64,000 bases of DNA from CAVPKN01 sp963832835 (GCA_963832835.1 CAWHVD010000001.1:1302001-1366000), one strand, 5' to 3'. Counted from the stretch's first letter, positions 52,413 to 61,458 are shown. Notes: generated by a model from the sequence alone, not told the origin. Made by a program: numbers and translations.

Positions 52413-52417
52413 TGGTA

Positions 52418-52560
52418 ATACCATTTATCAAAAATAAACCCACGAATTGGCACTGTATAACACGCCATTTTTGAACGATCCTTTCTCACTTAGGTGCAAA
52501 AACATAGGCTTCGAAACGAGCATCCAAATCTGTCATGTTGCCCAGTACCACTTCATGGCT
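52418..52560. repeat. Family A palindromic element, copy 7, left part (split by IS630-type element)
   Basis: The left 143 bases start ATACCATTTATCAAAAATAAAC; the last 20 bases are at 53705-53724 (ending GATAAATGGTAT). Joined, they give exactly 163 bases, the family length. This copy has the ATTTATCAAAAAT end variant, also seen at 61592 and at the right end of copy 8. It lies between convergent genes. Confidence 0.85.
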
Positions 52561-52589
52561 TATACTAATTGAAATTTTAAAAAATACAG

Positions 52590-53135
52590 ATGTTGTGGCA
52601 TAAGCAATCTCCTCAAAATGGAGGTAGCAACATGGAAACAACAATTCTTATTCCCGAAGAACTAGAAAAGCACGACTTTATAAAGCTGTATAAATCCGCA
52701 AAACATCCTAGAGAAAAGAATAGATTCCTTGCCCTGAGTCATTTCAAGGAAGGTAAAACTCCTCGTGAAATTGCTGAACTTCTTCGGGTTACACGTAATA
52801 CGGTTTACACATGGATACGCAATTTTAAAACTTATGGCATTGATGGTGTTAAAGAAAAATCTGGAAGAGGAAAAAAATCGCTTATTCCAGATAGTGAAAC
52901 CGCAGCTTTTCGTTCTGCGGTTCTCGACCTTCAGAAAGGACGATCCGGTGGCGTAATTATAGGGAAAGACGTGTTGCAGTTAATGAAAGATAAGTATGGG
53001 ATAAAGTGCTCATTAAAAAGTGCATATAACCATTTGAAACGGGCAAGACTTGTCTGGGTTAGCGCAAGATCAAGGCATCCAGATGCCAATCCAGAGGAAC
53101 AAGAAGAGTTTAAAAAAAATTTCGCGCAAAAGTAG
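52590..53135 (+). CDS. IS630-type transposase, N-terminal ORF
   Basis: The 181-residue product carries a helix-turn-helix DNA-binding region (KEGKTPREIAELLRVTRNTV, YTWIRNFKTYGIDGVKEKSG) and a second helical part (SLKSAYNHLKRARLVWVSAR). An internal ATG at 52632 is the more family-like start. It ends in EEFKKNFAQK just after a run of eight A residues. The rest of the transposase is encoded in the -1 frame, so this is the front part of a frameshifted fusion or a truncated regulator. Confidence 0.85.
   Translation: MLWHKQSPQNGGSNMETTILIPEELEKHDFIKLYKSAKHPREKNRFLALSHFKEGKTPREIAELLRVTRNTVYTWIRNFKTYGIDGVKEKSGRGKKSLIPDSETAAFRSAVLDLQKGRSGGVIIGKDVLQLMKDKYGIKCSLKSAYNHLKRARLVWVSARSRHPDANPEEQEEFKKNFAQK
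53112..53120 (+). promoter_or_regulatory. Probable -1 ribosomal frameshift site
   Basis: A run of eight A residues followed by T (53112-53120) lies seven codons before the stop of the first transposase ORF. A -1 slip joins EEFKKK to the second frame, giving FRAKVENSLPKGIQ and then the DDE domain. IS630-family elements with two ORFs are known to be expressed this way. Confidence 0.65.
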
Positions 53136-53143
53136 AAAACTCT

Positions 53144-53683
53144 TTGCCAAAAGGAATCCAACTCAACGATGTTGAAATCTGGTTTCAGGATGAAGCTAGA
53201 TTTGGCCAACAAGGAAGCCTAAGCAGACTGTGGGCAGTAAAAGGAACTCGCCCTCGTGCAGTACGTCAACAACAGTTCAAATACACATATCTTTTTGGTG
53301 CCGTATGTCCTGAAAGAGGCGATGCTGTTGGTTTATTGTTGCCCTATGCAAACAAGGATACAATGGAGATCCATTTGCGGCACATTTCCTCACAAGTTCC
53401 CACCGGACGGCATGCAGTAATCATACTTGATAAGGCAGGGTGGCATACGACGCAAAAATTACCACATTTTCACAACTTAACATTGCTGCCCTTGCCAGCA
53501 GCATCACCTGAATTGAATCCATGCGAACAGGTGTGGAAATACTTGCGCCGCACACATCTTTCGAATCGAACTTTCAAGGATGAGGAGGAATTGTTGGATG
53601 CTTGTTCAGATGCATGGAATGAATTTACTAACGACCGGGAGCAAGTCATTTCCTTGACTTCAAGAATATGGGCAAAGGTGTAA
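53144..53683 (+). CDS. IS630-type transposase, catalytic ORF
   Basis: The frame encodes the DDE domain: first Asp in WFQDEARFGQQG, second Asp in VIILDKAGWHTT, Glu in SPELNPCEQVWKYLRR. The listed start is a TTG (53144), but the frame is open upstream to the A-run at 53112, so it is most likely made only as the C-terminal part of a frameshift fusion. All three catalytic residues are present, so the element may be active. Confidence 0.85.
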   Translation: MPKGIQLNDVEIWFQDEARFGQQGSLSRLWAVKGTRPRAVRQQQFKYTYLFGAVCPERGDAVGLLLPYANKDTMEIHLRHISSQVPTGRHAVIILDKAGWHTTQKLPHFHNLTLLPLPAASPELNPCEQVWKYLRRTHLSNRTFKDEEELLDACSDAWNEFTNDREQVISLTSRIWAKV

Positions 53684-53704
53684 TTTTATTTTTTTCAATT
53701 AGTA

Positions 53705-53724
53705 TTATTTTTGATAAATGGTAT
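53705..53724. repeat. Family A palindromic element, copy 7, right end
   Basis: These 20 bases (TTATTTTTGATAAATGGTAT) complete the element interrupted by the IS. The end is nine bases from the stop codon of recD2. Confidence 0.8.
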
Positions 53725-53732
53725 AATTCCCT

Positions 53733-55850
53733 CTAAAGAAAGCGGGGGAGGCCGGTGTGCCTCTTTTTGACATCGTCATTGGAGACAGCGATACCGATTG
53801 CTTTGCCCATGCCCACTAGCACGACAAGCCGTTTACCGCGGGTGACTGCGGTGTAGAGAAGGTTACGGTGGAGCATCATGAAGTGAGATGTGTGGACAGG
53901 GATCACGACACAGGGGCATTCGCTGCCTTGGTATTTATGCACGGAGGTTGCATAGGCAAGCACCAGCTCGTCGAGGTCATGAAAGGCATAGGGTACATCC
54001 CGACCATCAAAGCTGACAGTCATCTCTTGCTCTTCTCGGTCAATTTTTGTGATCCGTCCGATGTCTCCATTGGAGACCTCTTTGGTATAATTATTGCGGA
54101 TCTGCATGACTTTATCAGACGCTCCAAAGCGCTGTGCTCCATGAAAGAGGACATCGTCCTGAGGATTGAGTGCTTGTTGCAGCACTTGGTTGAGGTTCTC
54201 GGTACCGATGGGCCCACGTTTCATGGGAGCGAGCACTTGGATATCGTCAATGGGGTTGAGACGATACGATTTGGGCAGACGTTTGGAAACAAGGGATACA
54301 ATATTTTCGAGCACCTCGTGAGGCTCTTCTGCCTTTAAGAAAAAGAAATCGCTGTGGGCTCCTGAGGACAGATCGGGGAACTCACCACGGTTGATTCGGT
54401 GGGCATTGGTAATGATGCGCGAACCTGCCGCTTGGCGGAAAATCTCAGTCAATTCTGTCACAGGTATTTTTCCGCTACTGATCAGGTCTTTTAAGACATT
54501 GCCAGGTCCAACACTGGGCAGTTGATGAATATCTCCCACCAATAAAACCCGCGCATGGTTAGGTATTGCTTTGAGTAGATGGTACATCAAGCTTGTATCA
54601 ATCATGCTCGCTTCATCGATGATGATTAGGTCGCACTCTAGGGGATTGTCTTTATTGCGGCGAAATCCCCTTTCTTTGAAGTCGTATTGCAGCAGGCTGT
54701 GAATCGTTGAGGCATCTTTTTGTGTGATTTCACTCATGCGCTTGGCTGCACGTCCTGTAGGGGCCGCTAAGATGATATGGCGGCTTAACTTTTCTGTGAT
54801 GGCAAGTATTGCCTTGGTGATGGTACTTTTACCCGTTCCCGGGCCACCTGTGATGATATGAAATTTATCAGACAAGGAGTGTTTGACAGCCTCTTTTTGT
54901 TGCTGCGCCAATTGGATATGGAGCTTGTTTTCAGACCAAGTGACTGCACGTTCTTGATCGACCTCACGTAGGCGACATGTACCTGATTGTAGACGGCGCA
55001 ACTCTCGCACGATGCCCTGTTCGCATAGCCAGAGCCCCTTGATCCAGATATAACCATCGTCTTTCACAATCCGTTGTTCTTCTACCAGCGCATCGATGCG
55101 CGCTTCTACTGCGACACCGAGCATTTCCTCGGCTTTTTTACAAAACTCTTCGATGGGATAACACGTATTGCCATCGTCAGAAAGCTCTAGCAGGGCATAT
55201 TCAATGCCAGCATCGATCCTTTGGGTGGCATCTTTGGGCATGCCTAATTTTTCGGCGATTGTATCAGCGCTCTTAAAGCCGATACCCCGGATTTCTCTGG
55301 CTAAAGTGTAGGGATTTTGCTGGATTTGTTCGACCGTCTGCTCGCCATAGACTCTATAGATTTTTTGCGCAAATCCCGGACTGATTCCATATTTTTGTAG
55401 GAAAATCATTACACCTCGGATAGCCTTTTGCTCGTGCCAGCACCGCTTGATTTTCTCGACTCTTTTCTCTCCGATTCCTGGCACATCCAGGAGCTGCTCG
55501 GGAGTCTGATCGATCACATCGAGTGTCACTTTTCCAAACATCTCGATAATGCGCTTTGCGTAGATCGGACCAATCCCTTTGACCATTCCCGATTCAAGGT
55601 ATTTTTGGATGCCCACCACATCCTGTGGTGTTTCGACGGTGCACTCCTTAACCTCAAACTGCATCCCATGAGAGGAGTTCATTTTCCATCCTCCTAAAAG
55701 ACGCACACTCTCGCCCGGTTGAACCCCCGGTAACGTGCCCACCACGGTGACCAAATCGGTTTTCTTCGGCATTTTCAGCCGCGCAACTGTAAACCCATTT
55801 TCCTGGTTATAAAAGGTAATGCGCTCAATGTATCCGAAGATCTGATCCAT
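53733..55850 (-). CDS. recD2: RecD2/TraA-type 5'-3' DNA helicase
   Basis: The 705-residue superfamily 1B helicase has the RecD2 N-terminal region with a helix-hairpin-helix (LLDVPGIGEKRVEKIKRCW), a P-loop IITGGPGTGKSTITKAI, LIIDEASMIDTSLMYHLLKA (Walker B), LVGDIHQLPSVGPGNVLKD, and the C-terminal TSVHKYQGSECPCVVIPVH and YTAVTRGKRLVVLVG. It lacks RecBC partners here, as usual for RecD2, and acts in replication or repair. In Chlamydia it adjoins metG; here 3.1 kb of accessory DNA separates them. The 239 bases between it and cyoA hold nothing recognisable besides promoter-like AT-rich sequence. Confidence 0.95.
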   Translation of the reverse strand: MDQIFGYIERITFYNQENGFTVARLKMPKKTDLVTVVGTLPGVQPGESVRLLGGWKMNSSHGMQFEVKECTVETPQDVVGIQKYLESGMVKGIGPIYAKRIIEMFGKVTLDVIDQTPEQLLDVPGIGEKRVEKIKRCWHEQKAIRGVMIFLQKYGISPGFAQKIYRVYGEQTVEQIQQNPYTLAREIRGIGFKSADTIAEKLGMPKDATQRIDAGIEYALLELSDDGNTCYPIEEFCKKAEEMLGVAVEARIDALVEEQRIVKDDGYIWIKGLWLCEQGIVRELRRLQSGTCRLREVDQERAVTWSENKLHIQLAQQQKEAVKHSLSDKFHIITGGPGTGKSTITKAILAITEKLSRHIILAAPTGRAAKRMSEITQKDASTIHSLLQYDFKERGFRRNKDNPLECDLIIIDEASMIDTSLMYHLLKAIPNHARVLLVGDIHQLPSVGPGNVLKDLISSGKIPVTELTEIFRQAAGSRIITNAHRINRGEFPDLSSGAHSDFFFLKAEEPHEVLENIVSLVSKRLPKSYRLNPIDDIQVLAPMKRGPIGTENLNQVLQQALNPQDDVLFHGAQRFGASDKVMQIRNNYTKEVSNGDIGRITKIDREEQEMTVSFDGRDVPYAFHDLDELVLAYATSVHKYQGSECPCVVIPVHTSHFMMLHRNLLYTAVTRGKRLVVLVGMGKAIGIAVSNDDVKKRHTGLPRFL

Positions 55851-56089
55851 GAGGAGATACTAACTCTTTTCTTACTGCCGATCAAGGCAAGACGCTGTTT
55901 AAAAGTCAAAAATAAGATAAGAGACCGTCAATGCTTGCGTTTTCCCATACGGAACTTTCTACCTTGGCTTTAAAAGGGGCTTGGAGCATTCCCTGCAAAC
56001 CCTGCTCGGGCGATCCCGTTTATCTTGTTTTTGCTTGAAATCCTGTAATTTCTTGAGGCCTTAAATATTTTATGTTACAGAGAGGTGTG

Positions 56090-56956
56090 ATGAAAAGAAT
56101 CAAATTCATAATTGCCCTGCTTGCCATCTTGAGCGCGGCGTTTGCGATCTTTTTTGTACTGAGAAGCGATTTCGCCTTGCTTACCCACCCCAAGGGAATC
56201 ATTGCGCATCGTGAATTGAAGCTCATGGTTACTCAGATTCTTCTTATGCTTGTCGTGGTTATCCCGACATATATTGCGCTATTTGCAGTTGTATGGAAGT
56301 ACCGGGCTCAAAATGCAAAAGCACACTATGACCCGGAACATTCGCATGGAGGTTTCGGGCAACTCGTATTGTGGATGATCCCTTCAGTAATTGTTGCTTG
56401 CATGGCCATCTTCACCTGGAATATGACACATGCCCTAGATCCTTATAAGCCTCTGGAAAGTGAGGTGAAGCCGCTTAAGATACAGGTGGTGGCTCTTGAT
56501 TGGAAATGGTTATTTATTTATCCCGAGCAGGGGATTGCATCGGTGAATTTTGTCCAATTTCCAGAAAAAACCCCGATCCACTTTGAGCTCTCTGCAGACG
56601 GCTCTCCCATGAATTCTTTTTGGATACCACAACTAAGCGGACAAATCTACGCTATGTCAGGGATGGTCACCACTCTGCACATGATGGCCGATACGCAGGG
56701 AGTTTATAGTGGAAGAGCAGCTGAAATCAATGGAGATGGCTTTGCAGGGATGACCTTTGTTGTCAAATCGAGCTCGCAAGCTGATTTTGACAATTGGGTT
56801 GCCGAGGTAAAACAATCCCCTCTGCAACTCACCGATTCCACATATAACGAGCTGCTTAAGCCTTCACAGAACAACCCAATTACGCTTTACTCATACGTAG
56901 AAAAAGAGATGCTCAATAAAATAGTTATGAAATACATGCATCCTGCACCACAGTAA
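56090..56956 (+). CDS. cyoA: Cytochrome bo-type quinol oxidase subunit II
   Basis: From ATG 56090 (GAGAGG upstream) the protein has 288 residues: a signal-like first helix (about 4-22), a second helix (about 44-66) and a cupredoxin-fold periplasmic domain. The copper A ligands of cytochrome c oxidases are absent: where those have Cys-x3-Cys and His, this has AEINGDGFAGM. That marks a quinol-oxidising enzyme. NSFWIPQLSGQIYAMSGM is also typical. It starts the cyoABCD operon; cyoB follows after four bases. Confidence 0.94.
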   Translation: MKRIKFIIALLAILSAAFAIFFVLRSDFALLTHPKGIIAHRELKLMVTQILLMLVVVIPTYIALFAVVWKYRAQNAKAHYDPEHSHGGFGQLVLWMIPSVIVACMAIFTWNMTHALDPYKPLESEVKPLKIQVVALDWKWLFIYPEQGIASVNFVQFPEKTPIHFELSADGSPMNSFWIPQLSGQIYAMSGMVTTLHMMADTQGVYSGRAAEINGDGFAGMTFVVKSSSQADFDNWVAEVKQSPLQLTDSTYNELLKPSQNNPITLYSYVEKEMLNKIVMKYMHPAPQ

Positions 56957-56960
56957 GCTT

Positions 56961-58928
56961 ATGACAAACTTCATTTCTGGAAAACTCACTTTAGACTCGC
57001 TGCCCCATGCGTGGTATACGATTGGCGGGACAGCTTTTATGGTTATGATGGGCATGACGCTTGTTGTTTTTCTTACGAAAACCAAACGGTGGAGATGGCT
57101 TTGGCATGAGTGGCTAACATCGACTGATCCCAAAAAGATTGGGACCATGTACATGATCTTTGCGGGTCTTATGTTTTTTCGTGGAATGGTGGATGTGGGG
57201 TTGATCTGGCTGCAACAGTCGCTCGCTACAGATGCGCAAGGTTTTTTGTCATCGGATCACTTTCAACAGATTTTTACGTCCCACGGCGACATCATGGTTT
57301 TCTTTGTGACGATGGGATTGTTCTTCGGGCTCATGAATTGGATTATACCCCTTCAAATTGGTGCACGCGATTTAGCTTTTCCGTTCTTGAATTCGCTTGG
57401 ATTATGGCTCACGGTAGCAGGTGGGCTGCTGATTAATGTGTTTTTTGTGATCGGTGGAAATTTTGCCAATACAGGTTGGCTAGCGATTGTCCCACTCTCC
57501 GAGCTTGAGTTTAACCCTGGCGTGGGGGTGGATTACTTAATTTGGAGCTTGCAGCTCTCTGGCCTCGGAAGCTTGCTTGCAGGAATTAATTTTATTGTAA
57601 CGATCATCAAAAAGAGGGCACCTGGAATGACTTTGCTGAAAATGCCCCTTTTTACTTGGACCTCTTTGTGCGCTATGATTTTAGTGATTTCCGCATTCCC
57701 TGTGATTACCGCAACGACCTTTCTTTTGTGGTTAGACCGCTTTTTGGATATGCATATTTTTACAGCAGGATTCGGCGGTAATCAAATGATGTATTTTAAC
57801 CTCATTTGGATGTGGGGCCATCCTGAGGTCTATATTTTGGTATTACCATCATTTGGGATCTTTTCAGAGGTTGTGTCTACGTTTTCTCAAAAACCGGTTT
57901 CCGGATACGTCTCGCTGGTATGTGCAGCTGTTGCCATCACCCTTCTTTCCTACTTAGTGTGGTTGCACCATTTTTTTACAATGGGCGCTGGGGCTAATGT
58001 GAACTCTTTTTTTGGTATCGTGACCCTGCTGATTGCGATCCCATCAGGAGTCCAAGTTTTCAACTGGATTCTCACGATGTACAAAGGAAAAGTCACTTTT
58101 GCCACGCCTATGTTGTGGTTTATGGGTTTTATGTGCACCTTTCCCATAGGAGGGATGTCCGGTTTACTATTGGCAAATCCTCCGGTTGATTTTCAGATAC
58201 ATAATAGCTTATTCCTAATAGCCCATTTCCATACGATGATCATTGGAGTCGCACTTTTTGGAATTTTTGCCGGCTTGACTCTTTGGTTCCCCAAGATTAT
58301 GGGATTTACGCTTAATGAACGGCTGGGTAGACGGGCTTTTTGGTTATGGCTGATCGGCTTTTTTGTTTCTTTTCTACCCATGTATCTTTTAGGATTCATG
58401 GGAGCAACCAGAAGGCTCGATCATTATGCTGCAACGACTGGTTGGCAACCGTTGTTCATTACTTCCACAGTGGGATTTGTGATTATTATGTGGGGGGTTA
58501 TTACTCAAGTGCAGCAGATATACGTCAGTATTAGGGAACGCAAGAAACATAGGGACACGACGGGGGATCCTTGGAATGGAAGAACCTTGGAATGGGCAAC
58601 CTCTTCGCCGCCCCCCTTTTATAATTTTGCGGTGATACCCCATGTCACGAGCCGTGAACCATTTTGGGACATGAAAAAAGAAGGCCTGCGGCCATCAAAA
58701 GACTATAAGGACATTTTATTGCCCAAAAACACCCCCATGGGAATCTATATCTCTGCTTTTGCGTTTCTAGCTGCATTTGCCATTGTCTGGCATGTGATCT
58801 GGCTTGTCCTCTTAGGACTCATAGGAGTCATCGCTTGTATCATCATCCTTTCGTTGAATGAAGAGACCGAATATGTGTTAACTGCCGAGCAGATTACACA
58901 GATTGAGGCAAAAAAGGTTAAAGTGTAA
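56961..58928 (+). CDS. cyoB: Cytochrome bo-type quinol oxidase subunit I
   Basis: The 655-residue haem-copper oxidase core reduces O2 to water while pumping protons. It has about 15 helices. The first haem His is in FTSHGDIMVFFV, the CuB-Tyr site is in WMWGHPEVYILVLPSFGIFSE, the CuB pair in VWLHHFFTMGAG, and the haem ligands in NSLFLIAHFHTMIIG. All six metal-binding His residues are present. cyoC follows after five bases. Human chlamydiae use a cydAB oxidase, so this operon suits a Chlamydia-like lineage. Confidence 0.96.
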   Translation: MTNFISGKLTLDSLPHAWYTIGGTAFMVMMGMTLVVFLTKTKRWRWLWHEWLTSTDPKKIGTMYMIFAGLMFFRGMVDVGLIWLQQSLATDAQGFLSSDHFQQIFTSHGDIMVFFVTMGLFFGLMNWIIPLQIGARDLAFPFLNSLGLWLTVAGGLLINVFFVIGGNFANTGWLAIVPLSELEFNPGVGVDYLIWSLQLSGLGSLLAGINFIVTIIKKRAPGMTLLKMPLFTWTSLCAMILVISAFPVITATTFLLWLDRFLDMHIFTAGFGGNQMMYFNLIWMWGHPEVYILVLPSFGIFSEVVSTFSQKPVSGYVSLVCAAVAITLLSYLVWLHHFFTMGAGANVNSFFGIVTLLIAIPSGVQVFNWILTMYKGKVTFATPMLWFMGFMCTFPIGGMSGLLLANPPVDFQIHNSLFLIAHFHTMIIGVALFGIFAGLTLWFPKIMGFTLNERLGRRAFWLWLIGFFVSFLPMYLLGFMGATRRLDHYAATTGWQPLFITSTVGFVIIMWGVITQVQQIYVSIRERKKHRDTTGDPWNGRTLEWATSSPPPFYNFAVIPHVTSREPFWDMKKEGLRPSKDYKDILLPKNTPMGIYISAFAFLAAFAIVWHVIWLVLLGLIGVIACIIILSLNEETEYVLTAEQITQIEAKKVKV

Positions 58929-58933
58929 CCCAT

Positions 58934-59512
58934 ATGGAGCATCATTTAGAAGAAGCACAGGAGACAAAAAATTTCGGGTTCTGGATTTATTTGATGACCG
59001 ATCTCGTGATCTTTGCAGTGCTCTTTGCCACATTCGTGGTTCTCCGCAATAGCACTTTCGGAGGACCCACCGCCCGCGAGCTTTTTCATTTACCCTCTGC
59101 TTTTGCGGAAACCCTCATCTTGCTGACAAGTAGTTTTACGTGTTCCCTTGCCACTCTTATGCTGTATCGGAAACAGAGGGGAGCCACCATTTTCTGGCTC
59201 TCAGTGACCTTTGTTTTGGGATTGTCTTTTCTAGCCATCGAATTTTATGAATTTTACACATTTATTCACGAGGGAGCCGGGCCGGAGCGCAGCGGCTTTC
59301 TCTCTTCTTTTTTTGCATTAGTGGGCACTCATGGATTGCATATTGCCGTAGGACTATTGTGGATGCTTGTAGCCATATTAGGGATTTGGTTTCGTGGGCT
59401 TACGGCTTTTGAAGCTTCCAAAATGTTTCGTATGGCTCTTTTTTGGCATTTCCTAGACGTTGTGTGGATTTTTATATTTAGCATTGTCTATGCGATAGGT
59501 CACATTTTATAA
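58934..59512 (+). CDS. cyoC: Cytochrome bo-type quinol oxidase subunit III
   Basis: The 192-residue protein has five membrane helices: FGFWIYLMTDLVIFAVLFAT, LILLTSSFTCSLATLML, IFWLSVTFVLGLSFLAIEF, FFALVGTHGLHIAVGLLWML and FWHFLDVVWIFIFSIVYAI. This is the quinol oxidase form, which lacks the first two helices of cytochrome c oxidase subunit III. THGLHI and FWHFLDVVWI are conserved. It is 12 bases from cyoD. Confidence 0.95.
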   Translation: MEHHLEEAQETKNFGFWIYLMTDLVIFAVLFATFVVLRNSTFGGPTARELFHLPSAFAETLILLTSSFTCSLATLMLYRKQRGATIFWLSVTFVLGLSFLAIEFYEFYTFIHEGAGPERSGFLSSFFALVGTHGLHIAVGLLWMLVAILGIWFRGLTAFEASKMFRMALFWHFLDVVWIFIFSIVYAIGHIL

Positions 59513-59524
59513 AAAGGAAACAAG

Positions 59525-59833
59525 ATGCATTCCAAAACTCTTTCATCACGTGTCATCGGATTTGTGGCATCCCTTATCCTTACGGGAGCAGCCTTTTTAA
59601 TTGTGATTAATCCCCATTTTTTTCATCTAGATATTAAAATGGCGATCAATATTATTTTGATTCTTGCGCTTCTTCAGTTCGTTGTCCAATCCATATTTTT
59701 CCTCAATCTCTTGAGTGAAAAAGGGCCACGCTGGAATTTAGTTGTTTTTGCCTCTACTCTCTCTGTCCTGATCATCATCATCACAGGCTCCATCTGGATC
59801 ATGAACCATCTCAATTACAACATGATGCTGTAG
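59525..59833 (+). CDS. cyoD: Cytochrome bo-type quinol oxidase subunit IV
   Basis: The 102-residue protein has three helices with the CyoD pattern RVIGFVASLILTGAAF, INIILILALLQFVVQSIFFL and VVFASTLSVLIIIITGSIWI, ending WIMNHLNYNMML. It helps assemble the CuB site. AAAAAGGAAAC precedes the ATG. The haem O synthase gene cyoE, often next, is not present; a family A array follows instead. Confidence 0.93.
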   Translation: MHSKTLSSRVIGFVASLILTGAAFLIVINPHFFHLDIKMAINIILILALLQFVVQSIFFLNLLSEKGPRWNLVVFASTLSVLIIIITGSIWIMNHLNYNMML

Positions 59834-59905
59834 CCAATGTGCCCATGCGGAGGCGAAACGGCTCTCGGAGAAAGAACGCCATTGCTCTCAATGCGGAACA
59901 GGACA

Positions 59906-60190
59906 ATACCAATCCGTAGAAATAACACTACAAATTTAGACTGGATGGCGTGACAGATTTGGACAATCGTTTCGAAGCCTATGTTTTTGCACTTAAGCGA
60001 GAAAGGATCATTCAAAAATGGCGTGTTATACCATTTCCAGAAAATAAAGCCATGAAGTGGTACTGGGTAACATGACAGATTTGGACAATCGTTTCGAAGC
60101 CTATGTTTTTGCACCTAAGCGAGAAAGGATCGTTCAAAAATGGCGTGTTATACAGTGCCAATTTGTGACTTTATTTTTGATAAATGGTAT
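59906..60190. repeat. Family A elements, copy 8: a partial copy fused to a complete one
   Basis: A left part (59906-60027, beginning ATACCAATCCG and missing its right arm) runs into a complete 163-base copy (60028-60190, ends ATACCATTTCC and GATAAATGGTAT). The junction is at the GTTATAC of the first copy, where other copies read TTATACAGTGCC. This fits insertion of one copy into the TA of another, followed by loss of the outer right end, or recombination. Its last base is the first base of the complementary TTA stop triplet of the tyrP-like gene. Confidence 0.82.
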
Positions 60191-61392
60191 TACATGGAGG
60201 TTTGGTAGATGATCTGGATACCTAGAAGATAGAACATGAAACAGGCAAGACCTGTCATTAGAACGAGGGTCGCATTTCCTCCGGGCATGTAATGCGCAGA
60301 GTGTTCCTGCAAAGAATGCCTTAAAGACCAGACCCATAAGATAGGTAATAAGCCTGTGATAAACAAGCCCGCAAAATCACTAAGATAAAGAATGGGGTTG
60401 AAAGTGTATTCAATTGGGACCACGCTCAATAGATAAGTAGGAATAAGTGCAAGTGCGACCAATCCAATCCTCTTGACCCCTTTTCTCTCCTTGAAGGGAT
60501 ATCCAAAAAGATCACCAAAAAAATCGGTAATGATCAATCCCACATTGAGCACGGCTGTCATCATACAAATGAGGCTGAGAGACGGCATCCATGCACCTAG
60601 AATAGGCACTTGGCTGAGCTCTTCATAATTCAGGAATTCGAATCGAACTTTTGCAAGGTTCTCGGGTCCGAATTGATCGGCTGCAGAAGCGATTGCTATA
60701 CACCATACAGCGAAAATGGATGCAGATATGAGAGAGCCGGACACAATACACGAGCGAATCTGTTTGATATTGTTATTCAAAAAAGAGCTAATCGTAGGAA
60801 TTAGAAAATGGTAATACAACGAAGTGACGACTACGGGAAATACCAAAATCATGAATTCCCACTTAACTACTTTGAAGTAATGCGTGCTAAACTGAGCAAA
60901 ACCTAAATGGTAGCTTTGATAAAGAATTAAACCCATGAGGGCAAAGAGTGCTAAATTAACAGCCATTGTGAGGCGCACTCCACCGGAGAAAATTCCGCCC
61001 GCTACAATGAATAAAAAGGCTGCAATCCAGTGAGGTGAGATCGTTATCTCGTGATGGGCCAAAATGGACATGATTAGGGGGGGAGTCAGTTCAAAAAAGC
61101 CGATCAGAGCTCCTAGCAAGAGAAATAGCCAAATGATCGATACTATCCAAGCCGTTATGGGACCAAAATAATGGCGGGACATGCTAAAAATGTTTGCTCC
61201 TGGAGGACGGGCTAGGGTTGCTTCGAGGAAATATAAAGCCGTGATCAATAAATAGGCCCAAGAGAGAAAAATGGCGATCAAGGAGGGCCAAAATCCTACC
61301 ATACCTACGGTAAAACCATTTCCAATTAAGCTAGTACCAATACTGCAGGTGACCACTAATGCTGTGACTAAAATCCATCTCCACATGGTCAT
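60190..61392 (-). CDS. tyrP: Aromatic amino acid transporter (TyrP/Mtr-like)
   Basis: The 400-residue protein has eleven membrane helices and the HAAAP family start (ALVVTCSIGTSLIGNGFTVG), followed by TALYFLEATLARPPGANIFS. This family imports tyrosine or tryptophan with protons. Chlamydiae need host amino acids, and Chlamydia has tandem tyrP genes. The last two residues and stop adjoin a family A element. The 366-base gap upstream (61393-61758) holds a truncated family B and a family A element. Confidence 0.88.
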   Translation of the reverse strand: MTMWRWILVTALVVTCSIGTSLIGNGFTVGMVGFWPSLIAIFLSWAYLLITALYFLEATLARPPGANIFSMSRHYFGPITAWIVSIIWLFLLLGALIGFFELTPPLIMSILAHHEITISPHWIAAFLFIVAGGIFSGGVRLTMAVNLALFALMGLILYQSYHLGFAQFSTHYFKVVKWEFMILVFPVVVTSLYYHFLIPTISSFLNNNIKQIRSCIVSGSLISASIFAVWCIAIASAADQFGPENLAKVRFEFLNYEELSQVPILGAWMPSLSLICMMTAVLNVGLIITDFFGDLFGYPFKERKGVKRIGLVALALIPTYLLSVVPIEYTFNPILYLSDFAGLFITGLLPILWVWSLRHSLQEHSAHYMPGGNATLVLMTGLACFMFYLLGIQIIYQTSM

Positions 61393-61458
61393 TCACATTG
61401 TTTTTTTTGAGATACCCGTAATCTATAGGAGATTCCTCAAAAAGAAAATGGGTATTAA

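Larger units (their letters stand above)
52561..53704 (+). mobile_element. IS630-type insertion sequence inside a family A element
   Basis: The element is about 1.14 kb. Terminal inverted repeats are TACTAATTGAAATTTTAAAA on the left and ATTTTTTTCAATTAGTA on the right. It carries two overlapping-frame ORFs for a DDE transposase. Removing 52561-53704 restores an intact 163-base palindrome, so insertion was recent. IS630 elements duplicate TA; TA lies inside both ends here (TA-CTAATTG...CAATTAG-TA), but the host sequence shows no extra clean duplication. Confidence 0.88.

Noticed and set aside
52413..52600. A tRNA or structured RNA gene in the repeat near the IS
   Set aside because: The folding is explained by the inverted arms of family A. 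There is no cloverleaf, anticodon arm or CCA-type end. I found no convincing tRNA or rRNA gene anywhere in the window.
59815..60114. A 99-codon leftward frame within the repeats after cyoD, and similar frames in other family A copies
   Set aside because: These frames exist because the palindrome is repeated. They share its sequence and have no independent coding signs.
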